A stretch of 64,000 bases of DNA from Shinella kummerowiae (lineage in GTDB: Bacteria > Pseudomonadota > Alphaproteobacteria > Rhizobiales > Rhizobiaceae). The notes beneath the pieces are model-generated. The model was not told where the DNA came from. It saw only the letters and a list, made by a program, of their open reading frames with translations, and made no database searches. Location of the stretch: positions 806,001-870,000 of the forward strand of contig NZ_WUMK01000001.1 in assembly GCF_009827055.1 (NCBI RefSeq), written 5' to 3'. Below, one piece after another: positions 44,334 through 53,205 of the stretch. The position numbers and the translations under genes were made by a program. How positions within the stretch are numbered: position 1 is the stretch's first letter; each line of letters begins with the position of its first letter.

Positions 44334-45590
44334 TTATTTTTCGGCGCTCGCCATCTCGCGCTGCAGGCTATCGAGATGCTGGCGGATATGCGCCGCTTCC
44401 GCCGACGTGGTGGCAAGCGCGATGGCACGGTCGAAGGCCTCGTGCGCCTCGCGGTAACGGCCAAGCTGTTTCAGCAGGCCGCCGCGCAGGCCATGAAAAT
44501 AGAAGTAACCATTGAGCTTTTCCGCCAGTGGCTCGATCAACGCCAGCGCCGCCTCCGGCCCTTCGCGCTTCGAAACCGCGACGGCCCGGTTGAGCCGCAC
44601 CACCGGTGACGGCTGAAGACGCTCCAGCGTCTGGTAGAGCAGGTCGATCTGCAGCCAGTCCGTTTCCGCCGCCGTCGCGGCGCGCGCATGAAGGGCTGCG
44701 ATTGCCGCCTGGATCTGGAAGGCGCCGGGCGTGCGATGGCGGATCGCCTTGTCGATCAAGACCAGCGCCTCGTCGATAAGAGCACGATCCCACAGCGTGC
44801 GGTCCTGGTCTTCGAGCAGCACGATCTGACCGTCCTTGTCGAAGCGGGCGTCGAGCCGCGAATGCTGGATGAGGATGAGTGCCGTCAGCCCCATGATCTC
44901 CGGCTCCGACGGAAACAGCTTCAAAAGCAGCCGTGCCAGCCGGATCGCCTCCGCGCAGAAAGGCGTATCCGCCTTCTCGGGCATGCCGGCCGAGTAGCCC
45001 TCGTTGAAGACGAGATAGATCATCGCCGCGACGACACCGAGCCGTTCGGCGCGCGCCACGGCATCCGGCGTTTCGAAGGGAATGCCTGCCGCCGCCACCT
45101 TCGCCTTCGCGCGGGTGATGCGCTGCTCCATCGCGGCTTCCGAAACGAGAAATGCCTTGGCGATCTGCCTGACCGAAAGTCCGGAGACGATGCGCAGCGC
45201 GAGCGCGATCTGCTGTGTGGCCGGCAGGTCCGGATGGCAGCAGACGAACAGCAGGCGCAGGATATCGTCGCGGTAATGTGCGCCATCCAGCCGGTCCACG
45301 AGGTCGCTTTCCGTATCCTCCAGATCGGACAGCACCTCCTCTGGCGGAAGCGGCTGGTGCTTGGCGCGCTTGCGCACCTGGTCGATGCCGCTGTTGCGGC
45401 CGACGAAGATCAGCCATGCTGCCGGATCGCGCGGCGGGCCCTTGTCGGGCCAGGTCTTCAGCGCGCGAAGGCAGGCCTCCTGAAAGGCCTCCTCCGCGAG
45501 GTCGAGGTTGCGGAAGTAGCGCAAAAGCGCCCCCATGGCCTGCGGCCGTGCCGAAGTCAGCGCCAGATCGATCCAGGCAAGCTCTGTCAT
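44334..45590 (-). CDS. ECF sigma factor with C-terminal DUF6596/TPR-like extension (ECF42 type)
   Basis: A 418-residue sigma factor. Sigma region 2 (ALLRYFRNLDLAEEAFQEACLRALKTWP) and region 4 (ALRIVSGLSVRQIAKAFLVSEAAMEQRITRAKAKV) occupy residues 1-~165. About 250 further residues of helical repeats (FNEGYSAGMPEKADTPFCAEAIRLARLL, ... AHEAFDRAIALATTSAEAAHIRQHL) form the DUF6596 extension. ECF42 factors have no anti-sigma factor and are thought to be controlled through this extension, with a DGPF protein gene next door, as here. The start overlaps the DGPF gene stop (ATGA). Confidence 0.92.
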   Translation of the reverse strand: MTELAWIDLALTSARPQAMGALLRYFRNLDLAEEAFQEACLRALKTWPDKGPPRDPAAWLIFVGRNSGIDQVRKRAKHQPLPPEEVLSDLEDTESDLVDRLDGAHYRDDILRLLFVCCHPDLPATQQIALALRIVSGLSVRQIAKAFLVSEAAMEQRITRAKAKVAAAGIPFETPDAVARAERLGVVAAMIYLVFNEGYSAGMPEKADTPFCAEAIRLARLLLKLFPSEPEIMGLTALILIQHSRLDARFDKDGQIVLLEDQDRTLWDRALIDEALVLIDKAIRHRTPGAFQIQAAIAALHARAATAAETDWLQIDLLYQTLERLQPSPVVRLNRAVAVSKREGPEAALALIEPLAEKLNGYFYFHGLRGGLLKQLGRYREAHEAFDRAIALATTSAEAAHIRQHLDSLQREMASAEK

Positions 45591-45961
45591 GTTATGGGTA
45601 CTCCCGGATTGAAGAACTGCAACGGCCTGACTTCATAAGTGCCATTGGCCGGATTGACCGCGGAAAGCTCGCGAGCAAACGTGATCGCCTCCTCCAGCGT
45701 TTCCACATCGAGCACGAAGAACCCCAGGAACTGCTCCTTGGTTTCGGCAAAGGGCCCATCCATGATGATGTCATCAGTCGCGCCCTTGCGAACCGTGACC
45801 GCCGCCGTCGTCGGCATCAGCCGCGCAACGGGTCCCAGCTTGCCGGCCTCCGCATAACGCTGGTTGACAGCACCGAGATCGGCCATGACCCTGTCATCCA
45901 GATCCTTCGACCAGGCGTTGACTTCATTTTCGTCATCGTAACAAAGAACGGCATACAGCAT
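45587..45961 (-). CDS. DGPF/YCII-domain protein, partner of the ECF42 sigma factor
   Basis: A 124-residue ferredoxin-like YCII-domain protein. It holds the eponymous motif DGPFAETKEQ at about residues 67-76 and the usual end PANGTYEVRPL. Genes of this kind accompany ECF42 sigma factors and are their main known targets; the biochemical role is unknown. It is the first gene of the sigma operon and overlaps the sigma start by 4 bases. Confidence 0.93.
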   Translation of the reverse strand: MLYAVLCYDDENEVNAWSKDLDDRVMADLGAVNQRYAEAGKLGPVARLMPTTAAVTVRKGATDDIIMDGPFAETKEQFLGFFVLDVETLEEAITFARELSAVNPANGTYEVRPLQFFNPGVPIT

Positions 45962-45983
45962 GGTGAACTCCCGTTGGCTGAAA

Positions 45984-46010
45984 GACGTAGGAGTAGCGTC
46001 TCAGCCGACA
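45984..46010 (-). promoter_or_regulatory. Candidate ECF42 promoter of the DGPF-sigma operon
   Basis: On the minus strand TGTCGG (plus-strand 46005-46010), a 17-base spacer and CGTC (45984-45987) lie 23 bases ahead of the DGPF start. Identity in boxes and spacing with the promoter ahead of the SRPBCC gene suggests positive autoregulation. Confidence 0.6.
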
Positions 46011-46153
46011 GGACGCACCGGAATATTTTTGATGATCGGCAGAAACAGTCGGCAGCGCCAGCCAACAGGCCGGCTTGTCTGATATCTGCGCGACGGAGCA
46101 GAAAATATCTTAATTCCGGAATGTTAGGAAAGGTCGAAACGGAGGCCCCTCCC

Positions 46154-47002
46154 ATGACGGTGGACAGCGAACGCGCAAGGCTCATCGAGGCGTTCCGCGC
46201 CTGGAAATCCGAGATCTTCGCCCTCACCCGGGAGATCGTCGCGCAACGCGCCTTTTCGAGCGGCAAGGATGAGCTCGCAGCAATCCTGAAAGACCTGCCC
46301 GTCAGAAATTTCGATCCGGTTCTCGACCTCCGCATCAGCGATGGTGCGGGCGAGATCCAGCGGACGACCAATGCAGCCTTTCGCCACGCCGGCTACCAGC
46401 CGGGAACGCCAGAGACCTTCACCGGCCTTGGCTTCGACCTCTCCGCGCACGAGCGCGCCGTCGATACGGCGGGGCGCTTCCACCAGGGTATCGAGGTCAG
46501 CCTCTACAACCGTGGAGTTTATGATTTCCTGGCGAAGGCCGATGCCGAGATCGCGGATGAGTGCAACGCCGTCGGTAGCGCATGGCAGGGCGCGTTTGAT
46601 ACAATCGAATCCGCCCCGATCGACGGCATGCACGACGTACTGGCACTGGCAGCGACGATCCCGCGCGGCGACCACTACCATTATGGCTTTGTGACCGAGG
46701 TCACGCCGACAGGCACAAGCACAGCCGCCCACGAACCGCTGGCCTATGCGGAGGTGGTTTTCAACGCGCTGATCGCCGTCGAGTTTCACCGCTTCATGCG
46801 CGACTGCCTGCAGAAGCTCGACCTGCCGCACAGCATGGTCGTGATCGTCGCAGAACACGATCTTATCTATGTGCCGCACACCCATTATCGCTTGCCGGGA
46901 TCGGCAGCACGCGAACGCTCGCCGACGCCGCCATCGATCCGGCAGGTCGCCTCCACCCCGGGAAAAACCGCTGTCTTCGGGCGTCGCCCCCAAAGACCAT
47001 GA
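46154..47002 (+). CDS. Hypothetical protein, divergent from the ECF42 operon
   Basis: A 282-residue protein I do not recognise. There is no signal peptide or membrane segment. The N-terminal third is charged and helical (RARLIEAFRAWKSEIFALTREIVAQRA). The middle has paired histidines (PRGDHYHYGFVTEV), and the C terminus is basic and proline-rich and may be disordered. Start is uncertain: the ATG at 46154 or the in-frame ATG at 46121, eleven codons earlier. It is divergently transcribed from the DGPF gene, with 192 bases between. Codon use looks like that of its neighbours, so it is probably a real gene. Confidence 0.65.
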   Translation: MTVDSERARLIEAFRAWKSEIFALTREIVAQRAFSSGKDELAAILKDLPVRNFDPVLDLRISDGAGEIQRTTNAAFRHAGYQPGTPETFTGLGFDLSAHERAVDTAGRFHQGIEVSLYNRGVYDFLAKADAEIADECNAVGSAWQGAFDTIESAPIDGMHDVLALAATIPRGDHYHYGFVTEVTPTGTSTAAHEPLAYAEVVFNALIAVEFHRFMRDCLQKLDLPHSMVVIVAEHDLIYVPHTHYRLPGSAARERSPTPPSIRQVASTPGKTAVFGRRPQRP

Positions 47003-47021
47003 CGGTGGCTGCCGGCGCGGA

Positions 47022-47441
47022 TCAGAGCTTGAACACGTCGTCACGCCAGAAGACGATGACATAGCCGCCAGCCGGTTCGGCCTTGCGAGCCCATCGATGC
47101 AATTGCGCGTGATACGGTTCGCTTCGCCAGATGTCCGGGTAGTCAGGATCGACAAGCACTGTGATCTGCGGCCCCTGCCGGTAGATCATCATATGCGAGC
47201 GGGACGGCGCCCATGCCTCGTCGAGCGCCTCATCGGTCATCCACAGGCAGAGGAAATCCCGGCAGACCGCAGGCCGGTCCGCATAGATCGAACAGCCCTT
47301 GTCCGCGATGCAATGCCGACACCAGGCATTTGCGGGCTTCTCGAACAGGTCGATATCCGGCAGCCGGCAACAAAGAGTGCATGTGCCACAGGATCGGCCG
47401 GCGACGATGGTCGGGGATACGTGCATGGGCGCCCATACCAT
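47022..47441 (-). CDS. YkgJ-family cysteine cluster protein
   Basis: A 139-residue protein with the zinc- or iron-sulfur-type CxxxCxxCC cluster of the YkgJ family: SCGTCTLCCRLP near residue 20, then CRHCIADKGCSIYADRPAVCRDFLCLW. Function in the cell is unknown; some members are linked to protein modification or iron-sulfur binding. An inner ATG at residue 6 is a possible start. It lies between the hypothetical gene and glpK with short gaps. Confidence 0.87.
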   Translation of the reverse strand: MVWAPMHVSPTIVAGRSCGTCTLCCRLPDIDLFEKPANAWCRHCIADKGCSIYADRPAVCRDFLCLWMTDEALDEAWAPSRSHMMIYRQGPQITVLVDPDYPDIWRSEPYHAQLHRWARKAEPAGGYVIVFWRDDVFKL

Positions 47442-47474
47442 CCAATGACGCCGCCTTGAAGAGGGAACGGAAAG

Positions 47475-48968
47475 CTACTCCGCGCTCAGCGTCCGCCGCA
47501 CGGCATCCTTCCAGCCCTTGATCTTCACCGCCCGCGTCTTCTCGTCCATCTTCGGCTCGAAGCGCGTATCGCGGGCCCAGGATTTGGCAAAGCCCTTGCG
47601 GTTCGGCCAGACACCGGCGCGCTGGCCGGCGAGCCAGGCGGCACCGAGCGCCGTCGTCTCCAGGATGGTCGGGCGGTCGACGGGGGCGTCCAGAATGTCG
47701 GCGAGGCGCTGCATGGTCCAGTCGGAGGCGACCATGCCACCGTCGACGCGCAGCACCGTTTCCTTGCCGTTGGCCTTCCAGTCCTTGTGCATGGCGTCGA
47801 GCAGGTCGCGCGTCTGGTAGCAGACGGCTTCAAGGGCGGCGCGGGCGAATTCCGCCGGTCCCGTGTTGCGCGTCATGCCGTAGATGGCGGCACGGGCATC
47901 GGGGTCCCAGTGCGGCGCGCCCAGGCCGGTGAAGGCGGGCACGAGGTAGACGTTCTGCGTCGGATCGGCTTGCGCCGCGAGATCGCCGGTGTCGGGGGCG
48001 GCCTTGATAACCTTCAACCCGTCGCGCAGCCATTGCACGGCGGCACCGGCGATGAAGATCGAGCCTTCCAGCGCATAGGTCGTCTCGCCGTCGAGCCGGT
48101 AGGCGATGGTGGTGAGCAGGCGGTTCTTCGAACGCACCATGTCGGGACCGGTGTTGAGCAGCGCAAAGCAGCCGGTGCCGTAGGTGGACTTCATCATGCC
48201 CGGCTCGAAGCAGGCCTGGCCGATGGTGGCCGCCTGCTGGTCGCCGGCAACGCCGAGGATCGGGATTTCCGCGCCGAACAGCGCCTTCTCCGTCACGCCG
48301 AAATCGGCCGCGCAGTCCCGCACCTCGGGCAGCATGGCCTTCGGCACGCGCAGGATGTCGAGCAGCTCGTTGTCCCAATCGTTCGCCGCGATGTTGTACA
48401 TCAGCGTGCGGCTGGCATTGGTGGCGTCGGTGACGTGCGACTTGCCGCCCGTCAGCCGCCAGATCAGGAACGTGTCGATCGTGCCAAAGCAGAGGTCGCC
48501 CTTGGCAGCCCGTGCGCGCGCGCCCTTCACATTGGAGAGCATCCAGGAGAGTTTGGTGCCGGAGAAATAGGGGTCGAGCAGCAGGCCGGTCTTCTTGGTG
48601 AAGGTCTTTTCGAGATCCTGCTTCTTCAGCTTCTCGCAATAGGAGGCGGTGCGGCGGTCCTGCCAGACGATGGCATTGTGGATCGGCTTGCCGCTCTCGC
48701 GCTCCCACACGACCACCGTCTCGCGCTGGTTGGTGATGCCGATGGCCGACATGTCCGACGCCTTGAGATCGGCCTTCTTCAGCGCGGCCTTGACCGCCCA
48801 GACGACACTGTCCCAGATTTCCTCCGGATCGTGCTCGACCCAGCCGGATTGCGGAAAGTGCTGGGTGAATTCCTTCTGGCCGGACCCGACGACCTTCTGG
48901 TTGCCGTCGAAGACGATCGCCCGGCTCGATGTCGTGCCCTGATCGATCGCGAGAACATATCCGCCCAT
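47475..48968 (-). CDS. glpK: Glycerol kinase
   Basis: A 497-residue FGGY-family kinase phosphorylating glycerol to glycerol 3-phosphate. It begins [20 protein letters not shown] with the phosphate-1 motif, carries [16 protein letters not shown], the GlpK signature region [33 protein letters not shown], and the late motif [19 protein letters not shown]. The ATG at 48968 is the normal start; the frame extending to 49016 has no family support. It stands alone without glpF or glpD nearby. Confidence 0.96.
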   Translation of the reverse strand: MGGYVLAIDQGTTSSRAIVFDGNQKVVGSGQKEFTQHFPQSGWVEHDPEEIWDSVVWAVKAALKKADLKASDMSAIGITNQRETVVVWERESGKPIHNAIVWQDRRTASYCEKLKKQDLEKTFTKKTGLLLDPYFSGTKLSWMLSNVKGARARAAKGDLCFGTIDTFLIWRLTGGKSHVTDATNASRTLMYNIAANDWDNELLDILRVPKAMLPEVRDCAADFGVTEKALFGAEIPILGVAGDQQAATIGQACFEPGMMKSTYGTGCFALLNTGPDMVRSKNRLLTTIAYRLDGETTYALEGSIFIAGAAVQWLRDGLKVIKAAPDTGDLAAQADPTQNVYLVPAFTGLGAPHWDPDARAAIYGMTRNTGPAEFARAALEAVCYQTRDLLDAMHKDWKANGKETVLRVDGGMVASDWTMQRLADILDAPVDRPTILETTALGAAWLAGQRAGVWPNRKGFAKSWARDTRFEPKMDEKTRAVKIKGWKDAVRRTLSAE

Positions 48969-49153
48969 GCTTTCCTCCCAGCTAAGGGCCGCTCCCAGGC
49001 CCTTCGGAATCTTCAATACGACATCAAAACGAATGTCAAAGGAAAATAAAACGCAAGTCGCGCTCTGCCCTCACCGCCACTCTACCGCGCGGAAAACGCA
49101 ATTGTCATCGCTCGACTTTTAGGCGTAGGCTACCGCAAAGCAGCATATCGGAG

Positions 49154-49936
49154 ATGAAAAACATGAAGAGTGTCGTCGTAACCGGCTCCACCAGCGGCAT
49201 TGGCCTCGCCATCGCCACGGCCTTTGCCGAAGGTGGCGCCAATGTCGTCATCAACGGTTTTGGCCCAGCAGAGGAAATCGAGGCGACACGCGCCAAGCTG
49301 GACGGTCTCGGTAAGGGCCGCGTGCTCTATCATCCGGCTGACATGACGAAACCGCACGAGATTTCCGACCTCATCCAGACGGCGGTGGAAGAGTTCGACG
49401 GCGTCGATATCCTCGTCAACAATGCCGGCATCCAGCATGTCGAGAAGATCGAGGACTTTCCGGTCGAGAAGTGGGACCAGATCATCGCGATTAACCTCTC
49501 CAGCTCGTTCCACACCATCCGCGCCGCCATTCCGCACATGAAGCGCAAGGGCTGGGGCCGCATCATCAACGTCGCTTCGGCGCACGGCTTGGTCGCCTCT
49601 CCCTTCAAGGCCGCCTATGTGGCGGCAAAACACGGCATCATGGGGCTGACGAAGACGGTCGCGCTGGAGATCGCCGAAAACGGCATCACCGCCAACGCCA
49701 TCTGCCCCGGTTATGTGCTGACGCCACTCGTCGAAAAGCAGATCCCCGATACGGCGAAGGCGCGCGGCATCAGCGAGGCGCAGGTGAAGTCCGACGTCAT
49801 GCTGAAATTCCAGCCGACCAAGGAATTTGTCGGCGTCGACGAGGTCGCGGCCATCGCCCTGTTCCTCGCCAGCGATGCGGCAAAGTCGATCAACGGTACG
49901 CATATCTCGGTCGATGGCGGCTGGACCGCGCAATAA
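49154..49936 (+). CDS. bdhA: D-3-hydroxybutyrate dehydrogenase
   Basis: A 260-residue short-chain dehydrogenase. The cofactor motif TGSTSGIGLAIA, NNAGIQHV, and the catalytic Ser-Tyr-Lys set in NVASAHGLVASPFKAAYVAAKHG are present. The C-terminal FQPTKEFVGVDEVAAIALFLAS and GTHISVDGGWTAQ match BdhA of rhizobia. The enzyme interconverts 3-hydroxybutyrate and acetoacetate in PHB degradation. It is followed on the same strand by xdhC after 105 bases. Confidence 0.93.
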   Translation: MKNMKSVVVTGSTSGIGLAIATAFAEGGANVVINGFGPAEEIEATRAKLDGLGKGRVLYHPADMTKPHEISDLIQTAVEEFDGVDILVNNAGIQHVEKIEDFPVEKWDQIIAINLSSSFHTIRAAIPHMKRKGWGRIINVASAHGLVASPFKAAYVAAKHGIMGLTKTVALEIAENGITANAICPGYVLTPLVEKQIPDTAKARGISEAQVKSDVMLKFQPTKEFVGVDEVAAIALFLASDAAKSINGTHISVDGGWTAQ

Positions 49937-50041
49937 TGGACGCGGACAGCACGGGGACCGTCTTCGGGATACCTCACTCGCCCGGTACCGATCGCGTGTT
50001 GATGCTCCCGAACGGCTGAAGGCCCAAAAAGAAGCGTAAAA

Positions 50042-50860
50042 ATGAACTTTCTGCAGGACAGTCTCGAGGGCTTTCTCGCCCGGGAACACCGTGTCGTCAT
50101 CGTCGATGTCATCGCCGTCAGAGGCTCCGCACCGCGCGACGAAGGCACGTTCATGCTGGTGGCACCGACGGAAATCCACGGCACGATCGGCGGCGGACAG
50201 CTCGAATATGTGGCAATCGAAAACGCACGAAAGATGCTGGGCGATGCCGGCGGCGAGGCGAAACTTGACATCCCCCTCGGCCCCGACATCGGCCAATGTT
50301 GCGGCGGCCGCGTCGAGCTGAGCTTCACCTTCGCGGACGAGCCGGCCCGCCAGGCCCTCGACCAGCGGATCGCGACTGAAGAGCGGGAAAAGCCGCAGGT
50401 CTGGGTGTTCGGCGCCGGCCATGTCGGGCGTGCACTTGCCGAGTCGCTGACGCTGCTGCCCTTGAAGGTGTTCGTCGTCGAGGCGCGCGAGAGCGAACTG
50501 GATCGCCTCACCTCAGAGGTCCATCACCGCCTGAACGCCATGCCGGAATCGCTGATCGCCGATATCCCGGCCGGCTCCGCCGTGGTCATCGTCACCCATG
50601 ACCACGCGCTCGACTTCCTGATCGCCCGCGAAGCACTTGCCCGCACCGACCTCGCTTATATCGGCATGGTCGGCTCGAAATCGAAACGCGGCACCTTCCT
50701 CCACTATCTCGAAGAGCAGGGTGCGGATCGCGCCGAGGCCGACCGGCTGGTCCTGCCGATCGGTGGCACGACGGTCAATGACAAGCGGCCGGAGGTCATC
50801 GCGGCAATGACCGCCTCCGAAGTGCTGCTCGCCTTCGCCGCCTGGAAGGCGAAAAACTAG
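50042..50860 (+). CDS. xdhC: Xanthine dehydrogenase accessory protein XdhC
   Basis: A 272-residue chaperone that binds molybdenum cofactor and loads its sulfurated form into xanthine dehydrogenase. The N-terminal XdhC/CoxI domain has VRGSAPRDEGTFMLV, TIGGGQLEYVAIENAR and DIGQCCGGRVEL. A Rossmann domain then has VWVFGAGHVGRALAESL and IGMVGSKSKRGTFL. The xdhA/xdhB genes that usually precede it are missing from this window. Its stop overlaps the convergent DUF1127 gene by 4 bases. Confidence 0.93.
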   Translation: MNFLQDSLEGFLAREHRVVIVDVIAVRGSAPRDEGTFMLVAPTEIHGTIGGGQLEYVAIENARKMLGDAGGEAKLDIPLGPDIGQCCGGRVELSFTFADEPARQALDQRIATEEREKPQVWVFGAGHVGRALAESLTLLPLKVFVVEARESELDRLTSEVHHRLNAMPESLIADIPAGSAVVIVTHDHALDFLIAREALARTDLAYIGMVGSKSKRGTFLHYLEEQGADRAEADRLVLPIGGTTVNDKRPEVIAAMTASEVLLAFAAWKAKN

Positions 50861-51039
50861 CAGCCGCGCCCCTCGAGAAACCCGAGATCGCGTTTCATGT
50901 GATCGGACAGCTCCTTCGGGTCGAGCCGCGGCAGGCGCTGCCGCGCCCGCCGGCGAAAGACGAGAGAGAGTTTATGCCAAAGGCTCGGCTCACGAAACTT
51001 GAGGGCCTCAACCGGCCCGTGATCGGCGATGCATGTCAT
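50857..51039 (-). CDS. Small DUF1127 protein
   Basis: A 60-residue basic protein with the DUF1127 core (FRRRARQRLPRLDPKELSDHMKRDLGFLEG) at its C terminus. Small DUF1127 proteins of alphaproteobacteria are RNA-binding or post-transcriptional regulators where studied. The ATG at 51039 (MTCIADHGPVEALKF) is chosen; a much longer frame reads through the divergent LysR promoter and is unlikely. It overlaps the xdhC end by 4 bases, tail to tail, and is divergent from the LysR gene. Confidence 0.82.
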   Translation of the reverse strand: MTCIADHGPVEALKFREPSLWHKLSLVFRRRARQRLPRLDPKELSDHMKRDLGFLEGRGC

Positions 51040-51145
51040 GGCAAAACCTCGAAAATTCAATCCATTGCTTGCAGGGTGCGCCGAAAAGTGATGAAATTCC
51101 AATCGAACCTTCGTCTGTATCCATAAAGAGAACTCAGCCTTGAAG

Positions 51146-52033
51146 ATGTCGCGCAACTTCCCGCTCAATGCGCTCCGCGTCTTCGAGGCGGCCGCCCGGC
51201 ATGCAAGCTTCACCCGCGCCGGTGACGAGCTCGGCATGACGCAGACCGCCGTCAGCTACCAGATCAAGCTGCTCGAAGAGACGCTCGGCGAGACACTGTT
51301 CCTGCGCCAGCCGCGACAGGTGGTGCTGAGCGAAGCGGGCGAACGGCTGGCGCCCAAGGTGGCCGAAGGGCTTGCCAAGCTCGCGGAAGCGGTCACAGAC
51401 CTGCGCGGCGCGACCGAGCAGAAGCTGCACATCCACTCGACGCCCACCTTCGCCACGCAATGGCTGAGCCGCACGCTCGGCGATTTCCAGCTCAAGCACC
51501 CGAACATCGCGGTGCGGCTTTCGACCTCGCAGGAGGTGATCGATTTCGCCCGTGAAGAAGCGGATATCTCGATCCGCTGGGGCAAGGGCGACTGGCCGGG
51601 CCTCGAGTGCCACCGCGTCATGCGCATGGATTTCGCCCCCTTGCTGAGCCCGGCGCTCGCCGAAACGATCGGCGGCGTCAGGGAACCGGCCGACCTCTTG
51701 AAACTGCCGATCATCAGTGCCCCGGATATCTGGTGGCCCATCTGGTTCTCCGCCGCCGGAATCGACAATCCGGGCCTCGAACGCTACCCGGCCAACGAAC
51801 TCGGCGTTCAGACGATCGACGCGCAGGTGGCCATGAACAGCCAGGGTGTCGCGATCCTCAACCCCGGCCATTTTCGTGTCGAGATCGCGGCCGGCCTGCT
51901 CTACCAGCCCTTCGATATCACCTGTAACGATGGCCGCGACTATTGGCTCGCCTATCCGGAAAACCGTCGCAACATTGTGAAAATCCGCGCGTTTCGCGAA
52001 TGGATTCTGGCGACGATGCCGAAGGAAGCCTAG
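51146..52033 (+). CDS. LysR-type regulator (GcvA-like)
   Basis: A 295-residue LysR protein. The N-terminal RNFPLNALRVFEAAARHASFTRAGDELGMTQTAVSYQIKLLEETLG is the helix-turn-helix of the GcvA/AmpR-like branch, and WLSRTLGDFQLKHPNIAVRLSTSQEVIDFAREEADISIRWG begins the effector domain. The ATG at 51146 fits the family; a TTG two codons earlier is possible. Its target is unclear; the neighbours are DUF1127, xdhC and the GreA-like gene. Confidence 0.9.
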   Translation: MSRNFPLNALRVFEAAARHASFTRAGDELGMTQTAVSYQIKLLEETLGETLFLRQPRQVVLSEAGERLAPKVAEGLAKLAEAVTDLRGATEQKLHIHSTPTFATQWLSRTLGDFQLKHPNIAVRLSTSQEVIDFAREEADISIRWGKGDWPGLECHRVMRMDFAPLLSPALAETIGGVREPADLLKLPIISAPDIWWPIWFSAAGIDNPGLERYPANELGVQTIDAQVAMNSQGVAILNPGHFRVEIAAGLLYQPFDITCNDGRDYWLAYPENRRNIVKIRAFREWILATMPKEA

Positions 52034-52096
52034 ATTGGTCGGCAAGATCCCCACGGCACCCGTCGGAGGTGAGCCGCATTTGAATGGAGTGGTACG

Positions 52097-52579
52097 GTGA
52101 GCGTTGCGTTCGTGAAGGAAGAAAGCGCCGAAGCGGCATCGGAAACCCTGCTGCCCGACCGGCCGATTTCTCCCCATCCCAATCTCGTCACGCAGGCGGG
52201 TCTGACGGTACTCGAAACGCAGCTCGCCGCGGCGCGCACGGCATTCGAGGCCGCAAACACGATCGAGGACGTCAACGAACGGCGACGCCAGTCGGCCGGC
52301 CCGCTGCGCGACCTGCGTTATCTCGCAGAACGCATCCGCACGGCGCAGGTCATGGCCGAGCCAGCATCAAACGACACCGTCGCCTTCGGCAACACGGTCA
52401 CCTTCAGCCGCGATGACGGCCGGGTGCAGACCTACCGCATCGTCGGCGAAGACGAGGCAGACCCCAAGACCGGCTCGATTTCCTATGTTTCGCCGGTGGC
52501 ACGGCTGCTGATGGGCAAGGCCGTGGGGGACGTTGTGACCATGGGCGGACATGAACTGGAGATCGCCAACATCCGCTAG
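52097..52579 (+). CDS. GreA/GreB-family transcription factor-like protein
   Basis: A 160-residue protein with a shortened helical N-terminal region (TQAGLTVLETQLAAARTAFEAANTIEDVNERRRQSAGPLRDLRYL) and the FKBP-like C-terminal Gre domain (YRIVGEDEADPKTGSISYVSPVARLLMGKAVGDVV). It starts with GTG at 52097. The acidic residues at the coiled-coil tip that stimulate RNA cleavage in GreA are not clearly kept, so it may be an Rnk- or Gfh-like factor binding the secondary channel of RNA polymerase rather than the main GreA. Confidence 0.85.
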   Translation: MSVAFVKEESAEAASETLLPDRPISPHPNLVTQAGLTVLETQLAAARTAFEAANTIEDVNERRRQSAGPLRDLRYLAERIRTAQVMAEPASNDTVAFGNTVTFSRDDGRVQTYRIVGEDEADPKTGSISYVSPVARLLMGKAVGDVVTMGGHELEIANIR

Positions 52580-52632
52580 AACCGACTGATACGCACATGC
52601 TTGCGGCTTCGCCTTGAGGAGGTAGAAAAAAC

Positions 52633-53205
52633 CTACTTCGCGCCTTCCTTGATAATTCGCCGGATCTCGGTCGCTTCCTCACTGCCGACTTCGAAAAGAA
52701 AAGCGTTGGCACACGGCGCCTGAAGCACCGTGAGGAGATCCGGTTCGCGATTGGGAAAGATCGTTGCGCTGGGCGCACGAAGCGGCGCCATCCGTGATTT
52801 GGGGTCGCGCAACGCGATGAGGAACGGCCCCGGCCCCAGTTTTTCCGGTTCGCCGAAAGTGGAGTTGTCCCACGTCGCGGAAAACGATTCTTGTGACTTA
52901 CCGAACAGAGCCTCGTCGACAATCACGTCGAACCGTGCGTAGTCCGTCAGGAACCCCTTCTGATTTGTCAGTATTTCCCGTACCTTCGGGGGCGTGTCCT
53001 TGCTTTCTGCAAGCCATTTACGTCGATCCTTGCGAACGGCTTCGTCGAGCACGATACGATAATTTTCAATCCTGCCGACGACCACCGTATCCGCATACTG
53101 CACATCCCTCAGATCGAGCTTGGCCCGCGTGACGCAGGCCTGCGCGGAATGTCCCGTAAAAAGAAGACTCATCGTCAGCAAAAGAGCGTAGGTACGTTGT
53201 CGCAT
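52633..53205 (-). CDS. Secreted protein of unknown function
   Basis: A 190-residue protein with a signal peptide MRQRTYALLLTMSLLFTGHSAQA. The mature part begins with Cys (ACVTRAKLDLRDVQYADTVVVGRIENYRIVLDE), then has FDVIVDEALFGKS and a second Cys in LQAPCANAFLFEV, so one disulfide is possible. The segment DTVVVGRI...FDVIVDEALFG resembles the OB-fold pattern of secreted NTR/TIMP-like proteins, but this is weak. The ATG at 53205 was chosen for the signal peptide. Confidence 0.7.
   Translation of the reverse strand: MRQRTYALLLTMSLLFTGHSAQACVTRAKLDLRDVQYADTVVVGRIENYRIVLDEAVRKDRRKWLAESKDTPPKVREILTNQKGFLTDYARFDVIVDEALFGKSQESFSATWDNSTFGEPEKLGPGPFLIALRDPKSRMAPLRAPSATIFPNREPDLLTVLQAPCANAFLFEVGSEEATEIRRIIKEGAK

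Noticed and set aside
45215-46153. Upstream extension of the hypothetical gene at 46154 to 45215
   Set aside because: It overlaps the sigma factor and DGPF genes in antisense; only the part after 46121/46154 is free of other genes.
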